From Spirosoma luteum DSM 19990 (GTDB lineage: Bacteria; Bacteroidota; Bacteroidia; Cytophagales; Spirosomataceae), in assembly GCF_000374065.1 (NCBI RefSeq), contig NZ_KB893251.1, positions 1-64,000 on the forward strand: a stretch of DNA of 64,000 bases, written 5' to 3'. A program made the position numbers and the translations under genes. Under the pieces are notes generated by a model. That model ran no database searches and was not told the DNA's origin. It saw only the letters and a list, made by a program, of their open reading frames with translations. Shown here one piece after another: positions 42,264 through 49,060 of the stretch (position 1 is the stretch's first letter; each line of letters starts with the position of its first letter).

Positions 42264-43241
42264 ATGAGAATCTTAACCGGTATCCAGTCCAGCGGCAGGC
42301 CGCATCTGGGCAATATTCTGGGGGCTATCAAGCCCGCTATTGAGTTATCCAGACTTCCGGATAACGAGTCTTTTTTATTCATTGCCGACCTCCATTCGCT
42401 CACCACCATTAAGGATGGCCCTATGCGTCGGGAGTTTACGAAAGCGGTGGCGGCAACCTGGCTGGCTTTTGGGCTGGACACGCAGAAAAACACCTTCTGG
42501 CGGCAGTCGCGGGTGGCTGAACATACGGAACTGGCCTGGCACCTGAGTTGCTTCACGCCTTTTCCAATGCTGAACAATGCCACATCATTCAAGGAAAAGT
42601 CGGATAGGTCGCTATCGGTGGTCAACGCGGGTTTATTCGTATACCCGGTATTGCAGGCGGCTGATATTTTGCTGTACGATGCCGAGATTATTCCCGTTGG
42701 GAAAGACCAGCGGCAACACATCGAAATGACGCGTGACATTGCCAGTGCCGTTAACCATCAATACAACGCCGATATTTTCGTTCTCCCGGAGCCCCGCATC
42801 GACGACCGGCTCATGACCATTCCGGGTATCGACGGGGCAAAAATGAGCAAGTCGTACAATAACTACATCGACATTTTCCTGCCCGAAAATGAATTGTGGA
42901 AAGTGATTAAAAAAATCAAATCGGACTCCACCCCGCTAGAAGACCCGAAGAATCCAGACACTGATATTACCTTTCAGTTGTATTCATTACTGGCCTCCGA
43001 CGCGCAGATTGCCGAGATGCGGGCTTTGTACGAAGGAGGTAATTACGGCTACGGCATGGCCAAAAAGGCATTCTATGAACTCATACTGGCGCAGTTTGCC
43101 ACCGAGCGCGAACGCTTTGATTACTACACAATTGAGAATCCTGATGCGCTGGAAACCGAGCTTCGGGCAGGGGAAGAAAAGGCCCGCGCCGTGGCAGGGC
43201 GAACCATTACGCGGGTACGGGACGTGATGGGATTTAATTAA
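42264..43241 (+). CDS. trpS: Tryptophanyl-tRNA synthetase
   Basis: A 325-residue class I aminoacyl-tRNA synthetase that loads tRNA-Trp. The HIGH-like motif is in TGIQSSGRPHLGNILGAI, and the KMSKS motif in IDGAKMSKSYNNYID. LQAADILLYDAEIIPVGKDQ is the typical tryptophan-binding region. Length is usual for bacterial TrpS. ATG 42264 is chosen because the protein normally begins with the strand before TGIQ; the 24 codons upstream would read through the inverted repeat. Essential gene, housekeeping. Confidence 0.96.
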   Translation: MRILTGIQSSGRPHLGNILGAIKPAIELSRLPDNESFLFIADLHSLTTIKDGPMRREFTKAVAATWLAFGLDTQKNTFWRQSRVAEHTELAWHLSCFTPFPMLNNATSFKEKSDRSLSVVNAGLFVYPVLQAADILLYDAEIIPVGKDQRQHIEMTRDIASAVNHQYNADIFVLPEPRIDDRLMTIPGIDGAKMSKSYNNYIDIFLPENELWKVIKKIKSDSTPLEDPKNPDTDITFQLYSLLASDAQIAEMRALYEGGNYGYGMAKKAFYELILAQFATERERFDYYTIENPDALETELRAGEEKARAVAGRTITRVRDVMGFN

Positions 43242-43300
43242 CGGGCAGGAAAATTACCGTTAGCTAAATTGATTTGGAGTGGGTGTTTTCATTTATGTAC

Positions 43301-43319
43301 TTTCATTCGACTAATGAAA
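43301..43319. promoter_or_regulatory. Short inverted repeat before the HTH gene, possible operator
   Basis: TTTCATT and AATGAAA form a perfect 7-bp dyad with a 5-base gap (CGACT), 34 bases before the start of the LuxR-type gene. Such dyads suit a dimeric regulator. Self-control is possible but unproven. Confidence 0.35.
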
Positions 43320-43352
43320 CGTATAGTCAACTAAATAAACCACCCATAAACA

Positions 43353-43583
43353 ATGAGTAACCTACCCTATCCGCAAAGCCTTAACGTTGTTCGGTTGAAG
43401 CCCCGTGAACTTCACTTTTTGCAGTTAGCCTGCTCCGAATTAACCTACGTCCAGATTGCCGACCGCATGTGCGTTAGCCCCCGCACGGTAGACGGCTATC
43501 GGGAAGCCTTGTTCGACCGTTTCAACATCAAAAGCCGGGTGGGGCTGGTTCTTTGGGCGTTACGGTCGGGATTGGTGGCGTAA
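43353..43583 (+). CDS. Stand-alone LuxR/GerE-type HTH protein (76 aa)
   Basis: A 76-residue protein made almost only of a LuxR/GerE helix-turn-helix: RLKPRELHFLQLACSELTY, then VQIADRMCVSPRTVDGYREA and LFDRFNIKSRVGLVLWALR. No receiver or sensor domain is attached. Similar single-HTH proteins occur in Cytophagales and may act as small DNA binders or partners of larger regulators. It is followed by a hairpin and then deoC. Regulation targets are not known. Confidence 0.85.
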   Translation: MSNLPYPQSLNVVRLKPRELHFLQLACSELTYVQIADRMCVSPRTVDGYREALFDRFNIKSRVGLVLWALRSGLVA

Positions 43584-43659
43584 CCCCGCCCTCTAATCGA
43601 CATAGCCATTCATCTTCCCGCAAGTATTCCGGCTCGTTAGTCAATACGCTATCGACATG

Positions 43660-43700
43660 GTTCGTTACGTGAATAAGCCTTTTTTATTCACGTAACGAAC
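43660..43700. terminator. Perfect 17-bp inverted repeat abutting the deoC ATG
   Basis: GTTCGTTACGTGAATAA (43660-43676) and TTATTCACGTAACGAAC (43684-43700) pair perfectly around GCCTTTT. The right arm ends directly at the deoC start codon. It may end the HTH transcript; in a deoC transcript it would hide the start region. Confidence 0.6.
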
Positions 43701-44453
43701 ATGCCCCTAATTAGTGAGATTGCCAACATGATTGACCACGCGCTGCTGCACCCGACGCTTACCGACACCGAACTGAGGGCAGGCTGCGAGTTAGTTCTTG
43801 CCTACGATGTAGCATCGATTTGTGTTAAACCCTATGCTGTCCGTACCACCACCGAATTTCTGGCGGGTTCCACTATCCGGGTTGGAACGGTCATTGGCTT
43901 TCCTCATGGGAATAGCGCCACCCGCATCAAAGTGGCCGAAGCCGAACAGGCTTGCCAGGATGGTGCGGTTGAAATTGACATGGTAATTAATATTGGTAAA
44001 GTATTGAGTGACGACTGGGCCTACGTACGGGCGGAAATCCAGTTGGTTCATACCGTGTGCCGTGAGCGTGGGGCCCTGTTGAAAGTAATTTTCGAGAACG
44101 ACTTCCTGCCCGACAATGCCCGCAAAATCAAACTCTGTCAACTCTGTACTGAAATAGGAGTTGAGTTTGTGAAAACCTCAACCGGCTTTGGCTTCGTGAA
44201 AGGTACAGATAATAAATACGATTATGACGGAGCTACGGTGGAAGACCTGCAACTGATGCTCGCTCATGTAGGGCCGGGTGTTCAGGTGAAAGCATCCGGC
44301 GGTATCCGTACCCTCGATGAACTATTGCTGGTACGGGAAATGGGCGTTTCGCGGGTAGGTACCTCGTCAACGGCCGCCATCATGGAAGAAGCTTACCGTC
44401 GGTTTGGAGTAAGCACCTCCAACGAACCTATCCCTGAAGTCGACGGGTATTAA
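43701..44453 (+). CDS. deoC: Deoxyribose-phosphate aldolase
   Basis: A 250-residue TIM-barrel aldolase that splits 2-deoxyribose-5-phosphate to acetaldehyde and glyceraldehyde-3-phosphate. AVEIDMVINIGKV-type motif, LLKVIFENDFLP, and VEFVKTSTGFGF with the Schiff-base Lys are present; VKASGGIRTLDELL supplies the second conserved Lys. ATG 43701 matches the family start (xEIANMIDHALLHPTLTD) although a hairpin abuts it and no ribosome-binding site is seen. It works in nucleoside salvage. A sugar isomerase gene follows 46 bases later. Confidence 0.95.
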   Translation: MPLISEIANMIDHALLHPTLTDTELRAGCELVLAYDVASICVKPYAVRTTTEFLAGSTIRVGTVIGFPHGNSATRIKVAEAEQACQDGAVEIDMVINIGKVLSDDWAYVRAEIQLVHTVCRERGALLKVIFENDFLPDNARKIKLCQLCTEIGVEFVKTSTGFGFVKGTDNKYDYDGATVEDLQLMLAHVGPGVQVKASGGIRTLDELLLVREMGVSRVGTSSTAAIMEEAYRRFGVSTSNEPIPEVDGY

Positions 44454-44499
44454 TCGAGCCTTATGCGTAGTTTTACGGCCTAACTGATCGATTCGCCTA

Positions 44500-45432
44500 A
44501 TGCTCAATCTCGGCTTTGTTTCGGCTATCCTAGCCGATTATGACCTCAATGGTGTATTAAAATTCGCTTCCGAGCATTCCTTCAAATGCGTTGAAGTGAT
44601 GTGTTGGCCAACCAGTAACGCCGATTCGCGTCGGTATGCCGGTGTTACACATATCGACGTGGATAATCTGGACGTAGAGCAAATTCACGACCTGACAAAC
44701 CTTTACGGGGTTTCTATTTCGGGCCTGGGCTATTACCCTAATCCACTAGACCCGAATCCCGAACAGGCAGAGTTTTATCGGGAGCACCTGAAAAAAGTTA
44801 TTCGGGCGGCTGCGAAGCTGGCACGACCCGGCAATCCGGCTCCCGTCGTTACTACGTTCATTGGCCGCAATCCATCGTTAAGCATCACCGACAACCTGAA
44901 ACAGTATGCTGAACACTGGCCCGGTATTGTGAACGTTGCCGAGGAGTGTAACGTAAAGATCGGTATCGAAAATTGCCCGATGTGGTTCACCGACGATGAG
45001 TGGCCGGGCGGCAAAAACCTGGCAACTACGCCCGCCATCTGGGACCGGATGTTCGAGATTATCCCCTCTCCTATTCTGGGACTGAACTATGACCCCAGCC
45101 ACCTGATCTGGCAAATGATGGATGAGGTAAAACCCATTTACGACTACCGCGACCGCCTGCACCACATTCATCTGAAAGACGTGAAACTGTACCGAGACAA
45201 GCTAAATCGGGTGGGCATTATGGCGAATCCCCTGGAATACCATTCACCCAAATTACCCGGCCTGGGTGATGTGCGCTGGCGCGATTTCTTTGCCGCTCTG
45301 ACCGATGTGCGCTACCGGGGTCCCGTTTGCATTGAGGTAGAGGATAAAGCGTTTGAAGGCAGCCCGGACGATGTAAAAACGGCCATCCTGACCGCCCGTA
45401 ATTACCTAAGCCAATTTCTGGTGCTGTCTTGA
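44500..45432 (+). CDS. Sugar phosphate isomerase/epimerase (xylose isomerase-like TIM barrel)
   Basis: A 310-residue soluble protein of the AP-endonuclease-2/xylose isomerase-like group. FKCVEVMCWPTSN, GVSISGLGYYPNPLD, NVKIGIENCPMWFTDDEW and LNYDPSHLIWQM, LHHIHLKDVKLY carry Glu, Asp and His residues that bind the metal in this fold. CIEVEDKAFEG near the end gives another Glu. No signal peptide, so it is cytoplasmic. It probably isomerises or epimerises a sugar or inositol derivative. It is in the same direction as deoC with a short gap, so co-expression is likely. Confidence 0.9.
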   Translation: MLNLGFVSAILADYDLNGVLKFASEHSFKCVEVMCWPTSNADSRRYAGVTHIDVDNLDVEQIHDLTNLYGVSISGLGYYPNPLDPNPEQAEFYREHLKKVIRAAAKLARPGNPAPVVTTFIGRNPSLSITDNLKQYAEHWPGIVNVAEECNVKIGIENCPMWFTDDEWPGGKNLATTPAIWDRMFEIIPSPILGLNYDPSHLIWQMMDEVKPIYDYRDRLHHIHLKDVKLYRDKLNRVGIMANPLEYHSPKLPGLGDVRWRDFFAALTDVRYRGPVCIEVEDKAFEGSPDDVKTAILTARNYLSQFLVLS

Positions 45433-45437
45433 TTGAA

Positions 45438-45692
45438 TCAGTCTGATATATCGCTAAGGTATAGTAGTATAGCAAAACCGATTCCCGTCACCAAGCAAAC
45501 ACCGATAAATGCTAACCAATAAGGCCGTTTTTGGGGCATCGTGATAGCCAGAATCAACAGTACCAAGCAGTGAACAGGAGAAAACAAGACGATGAGCAAC
45601 ACACCGCTAATCCAGTAATTTCCTATCAGGCCAATAGTCCAATAGGCCAGCGCGGGGAGTACATTCTCACGGACTATTCTGGTGGTATTCAT
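45438..45692 (-). CDS. Small membrane protein (84 aa), three helices
   Basis: An 84-residue very hydrophobic protein: helices at about 10-25 (VLPALAYWTIGLIGNYWI), 30-50 (VLLIVLFSPVHCLVLLILAI) and 58-80 (YWLAFIGVCLVTGIGFAILL). No named family. It is convergent with the isomerase gene (five bases between stops), with no hairpin between them. Role unknown. Confidence 0.65.
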   Translation of the reverse strand: MNTTRIVRENVLPALAYWTIGLIGNYWISGVLLIVLFSPVHCLVLLILAITMPQKRPYWLAFIGVCLVTGIGFAILLYLSDISD

Positions 45693-45790
45693 GCTAATCT
45701 ACGTAGTCGCTGAATGGTGTAATGTAGTGAATTCATGATACGACAAGGACAATAGTAACTGTCTGTAGCTACTTGAGCCAATTTTATACT

Positions 45791-46375
45791 ATGATTGAAA
45801 CCCTCAATCAACTAGACACCGCTCTTTTTCTGTGGCTCAATGGCCGCTACACCCCCTGGCTCGACCCGATTATGCTTTGGGTGACGGAGCGCAACAACTG
45901 GTTTCCATTTTATGCTCTGCTCATCGGGTGGCTGGTGTACCGCTTTCGGAAACAAGCCATTGCCCAGATACTGACCATTGCAGCCGCTGTTGCCGTGGCT
46001 GACCAACTCGCTTCGTCGGTGCTCAAACCCTTGACCCACCGCCTGCGCCCATGCCACGAACTGGCCCTGCAAAAACTGATTCATCCGGTACTGGAATGCG
46101 GGGGTCTGTACAGTTTCGTGTCTTCCCATGCCTCCACCACATTTGCGCTGGCCACTACACTCTGGCTGCTGTTGGGCAAACAATACCCACTCTTCAAATG
46201 GGTATTCCTGTGGGCGGCTGTTGTATCGTACAGCCGGATTTACGTGGCAGCCCATTACCCGCTCGATGTGCTGGCCGGTACGGGCCTGGGTGTCTTGTCG
46301 GCGTTTCTATGCGTCCTTATCATGCAGGGGTGGCAGAATCGTTTTGTCACCCCTGACAATCGTCTTGTCGACTAA
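45791..46375 (+). CDS. PAP2-family phosphatase (undecaprenyl-diphosphatase/lipid phosphatase-like)
   Basis: A 194-residue membrane enzyme with about five helices. The three PAP2 motifs are present: KPLTHRLRPC (KxxxxxxRP), SSHAS (SGH-type), and SRIYVAAHYPLD (SRxxxxxHxxxD). It removes phosphate from lipid pyrophosphates, probably recycling undecaprenyl carrier or modifying lipid A. ATG 45791 is preferred to a TTG start six codons before. The HhH protein gene follows 86 bases later. Confidence 0.92.
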   Translation: MIETLNQLDTALFLWLNGRYTPWLDPIMLWVTERNNWFPFYALLIGWLVYRFRKQAIAQILTIAAAVAVADQLASSVLKPLTHRLRPCHELALQKLIHPVLECGGLYSFVSSHASTTFALATTLWLLLGKQYPLFKWVFLWAAVVSYSRIYVAAHYPLDVLAGTGLGVLSAFLCVLIMQGWQNRFVTPDNRLVD

Positions 46376-46461
46376 GCTACTGCAAAAGATTGTTTGATAG
46401 CGTTTCGCGAGTTAGCTTGCCGTTCGTACAGAACCTTCCGTACTACCCTATCCAACTGTTC

Positions 46462-47469
46462 ATGTTCAACCGGTTTCAGTCGCTGATTCGGGATTACTTC
46501 GGTTTTTCGCACAAAGAGAGCCTGGGGTTCACCGTGCTGATTTTCCTGACCGTACTCTGCCTGTTCATTCCCTTTTTGTACCGGTTTGTAAGCGACCGGA
46601 ATCCAATTGACACCAGTGCTACCGACCAGCGTAAACTCGATAGCCTGGTATCGCTGATGCAGGCCGAAGAAGCCCGCCAACCCCAATTTGGCAGTCGCCC
46701 GGAGAAAGACAAGACCACCGCCGAACGGTTCAATGAGCCCAAACTGTTCAATTTTGATCCGAACACGGTGAGTGTAGCCGGATTACAACAACTGGGGTTA
46801 CCAAAGTGGCTGGCCGAACGCATTGACAAGTACCGCGGCAAAGGCGGGCAGTTTCGGAAAAAAGAAGACCTGCTGCGCATCTATGACTTCCCGCCCGACC
46901 TCTACGACCAGCTTGAACCCTATATTTCGCTGAAAGAAGCGCCCCGCAACGGCCAGTATCCGTCGGAGCGATTTGGGGATACGAAAGCCAGTGCCGGAGA
47001 ACCCTACAAACCCGGCGAACGAAAGCCATTTCCCGAACGACCCGCTTACGCGGAACGTCCCGCCAAACCGGTAATCCAGCCCTTCGATATCAACACCGCC
47101 GACACTGCCCAGTTGATTGCCCTGAAAGGGATTGGGGCGACGCTAGCCGGGCGGATCGTGAAGTTTCGCGATGCCCTTGGTGGCTTCATCACTACGGAGC
47201 AGTTCCGCGACATTTACGGACTGGATTCGCTGGCGCTCGGCGAATTGGAGAAGTTTGGCAAAATACAGTCTGCCGTGCGTAAGATTTCGGTTAATACGGC
47301 CACAGCAGAGCAACTGGACAAACACCCGTTTCTATCGCGTCGGCAGGCGCAGATTATCGTTAATTACCGGGAGCAGCACGGGGCTTACACGTCCGCCGAA
47401 TCGCTCAAACCCATTCGAATTCTGGATGCCAAAACCATCGAGAAAATTGCACCCTATCTGGAATTTTAG
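46462..47469 (+). CDS. ComEA-like protein with three helix-hairpin-helix units
   Basis: A 335-residue protein from ATG 46462. One membrane helix at about 22-42 (FTVLIFLTVLCLFIPFLY) anchors it, with a soluble C-terminal part. Three HhH repeats follow: around FDPNTVSVAGLQQLGLP, FDINTADTAQLIALKGIGA and VNTATAEQLDKHPFLSRRQA, separated by a Pro/Lys/Arg linker (PYKPGERKPFPERPAYAE). This is the layout of ComEA-type DNA-binding proteins, which bind incoming DNA at the cell surface, but related proteins have other tasks. Its TAG stop lies in a perfect 64-base palindrome shared with rlmD. Confidence 0.88.
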   Translation: MFNRFQSLIRDYFGFSHKESLGFTVLIFLTVLCLFIPFLYRFVSDRNPIDTSATDQRKLDSLVSLMQAEEARQPQFGSRPEKDKTTAERFNEPKLFNFDPNTVSVAGLQQLGLPKWLAERIDKYRGKGGQFRKKEDLLRIYDFPPDLYDQLEPYISLKEAPRNGQYPSERFGDTKASAGEPYKPGERKPFPERPAYAERPAKPVIQPFDINTADTAQLIALKGIGATLAGRIVKFRDALGGFITTEQFRDIYGLDSLALGELEKFGKIQSAVRKISVNTATAEQLDKHPFLSRRQAQIIVNYREQHGAYTSAESLKPIRILDAKTIEKIAPYLEF

Positions 47470-47531
47470 TCATAGCGTCCTTCCGTCAGGGAGAGAATTA
47501 ATTCTCTCCCTGACGGAAGGACGCTATGACT
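47468..47531. terminator. Perfect 64-bp palindrome spanning two convergent stop codons
   Basis: The 32-base left half, starting AGTCATAGCGTCCTTCC, is the exact reverse complement of the right half, with AATTAATT at the centre. It includes part of the TAG of the HhH gene (47467-47469) and the TAG of rlmD (complement of 47524-47526). It would form a very stable hairpin in either transcript. Confidence 0.8.
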
Positions 47532-48990
47532 TCCGGCTTTTTAACAGCACCACATTCTCCACATGGTGGGTGTGCGGAAACATATCCACCGGCTGCACAT
47601 TCTGCACCGAATACCCTTCGTCCAGAATGCCCAGGTCACGGGCCTGCGTGGCAGTGTTGCAACTGACGTATACAATCCGGTCGGGAGCCGCTTTGAGCAG
47701 CTGGCGCGTAACGGCTTCGTCCATACCGGCGCGGGGTGGATCGGTAATGACAACCTCCGGGCGACCATGCTGGTCAAAAAAACTATCCGTCAGAATATCG
47801 CGCATATCGCCGGCCACAAAGGATGCATTCGTAATTCCGTTCACCTGGGCGTTGATGCGGGCATCGGCCACCGAGGCTTCAACGTACTCCACCCCAATTA
47901 CTTCCTTGGCCCGTCGGGCCACGAACAGCGCAATGGTTCCGGTACCGGTATACAGGTCATACACCCGTTCGTTCCCCGTCAATCCGGCCCAGTCACGGGT
48001 AATTTTGTAAAGATTGTGGGCCTGCTGGGCGTTGGTCTGGTAAAATGATTTCGGGCCAATCCGAAACGTTAACGGCGGTCCGTCGGCCTCATTCATTTGC
48101 TCTTCAATGTACGGTTTACCCGCCCAGTTGATCACTTCCTGGTCCTGATAACTGTCATTCTTCTTGCTGTTCAGAATATAGTTCAGTGAGGTAATCTGCG
48201 GGAAGTTCGTTTGCAGGTGTTCCAGCAGGCCATTCAGCCAGTCGGGTTGGTCGTAGGCCACCTGCAACGTTACCATCACCTGCTGCGTAGTATCGGCAGT
48301 GCGAATGATGAGCGTACGCAGAAAACCGGTGTGAGTTTTCAGGTTGTACAGCGTCATATCGTTCGCAAAAACATAGTCCGATACGGCCAGCCGGATGGCA
48401 TTGGACGGGTCGGGCTGGAGGTAGCAATGATGGATAGGCAGCACTTTATCGAACCGACCGGGAACGTGAAACCCCACCGCCCGCTGGTCGATGAGTTGAC
48501 CACTGCGGACTTCCTGCTGGGTCATCCAACGGCCTTCGGCGCAGGTAAATTCGAGTTTGTTCCGGTAATACCGCGTGGGGTGAGCGGGCAGAATAGGCCG
48601 GATAGTGGGGAGAGCCACTTTACCGATACGCGTCAGATGGTCGACTACCTGCTGATGCTTGAAGCTCAGTTGTTCGGGGTATTGAATATGCTGCCATTTG
48701 CAGCCGCCACAGGTACCAAAATGTTCACAAAACGGCTCGGCCCGTATGGTCGACCAGTCATGAATTTGTTCGGCAACGGCCTCCCGATACTGTTTTTTCT
48801 TACCGGTAATCCGCAAATCCACCACATCACCGGGGGCCACGCCCGGTCCACCAGTTGGGTTTTCGACAAAAATTATCCCTTCGTCGGTTCGCACAATACA
48901 TTTTCCTTCGGCGGCTACCGCATCGATGCGGACACCTTCCATCCGGACAGGGTTCTGGGACTGGTTCTTTTTATGGTATCGTCGGCTCAT
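47524..48990 (-). CDS. rlmD: 23S rRNA (uracil-5-)-methyltransferase, RumA/RlmD-like
   Basis: A 488-residue SAM-dependent RNA methyltransferase. An N-terminal TRAM domain (about 15-75, VRIDAVAAEGKCIVR), an iron-sulfur site with Cys in CEHFGTCGGCKWQH, and the SAM fold VYDLYTGTGTIALFVA. ITDPPRAGMDEAV and the catalytic Cys in IVYVSCNTATQARDL complete the TrmA/RumA family set. It makes 5-methyluridine in 23S rRNA; whether at position 1939 or 747 cannot be told. The stop lies in the shared palindrome with the HhH gene. Confidence 0.93.
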   Translation of the reverse strand: MSRRYHKKNQSQNPVRMEGVRIDAVAAEGKCIVRTDEGIIFVENPTGGPGVAPGDVVDLRITGKKKQYREAVAEQIHDWSTIRAEPFCEHFGTCGGCKWQHIQYPEQLSFKHQQVVDHLTRIGKVALPTIRPILPAHPTRYYRNKLEFTCAEGRWMTQQEVRSGQLIDQRAVGFHVPGRFDKVLPIHHCYLQPDPSNAIRLAVSDYVFANDMTLYNLKTHTGFLRTLIIRTADTTQQVMVTLQVAYDQPDWLNGLLEHLQTNFPQITSLNYILNSKKNDSYQDQEVINWAGKPYIEEQMNEADGPPLTFRIGPKSFYQTNAQQAHNLYKITRDWAGLTGNERVYDLYTGTGTIALFVARRAKEVIGVEYVEASVADARINAQVNGITNASFVAGDMRDILTDSFFDQHGRPEVVITDPPRAGMDEAVTRQLLKAAPDRIVYVSCNTATQARDLGILDEGYSVQNVQPVDMFPHTHHVENVVLLKSRKS

Positions 48991-49060
48991 GTAATTCCCT
49001 AAAAAACTGCTAATTTAAGCATCCGTTTTCGGACGGTACCCATGTTGACTTGTTCTGAGT

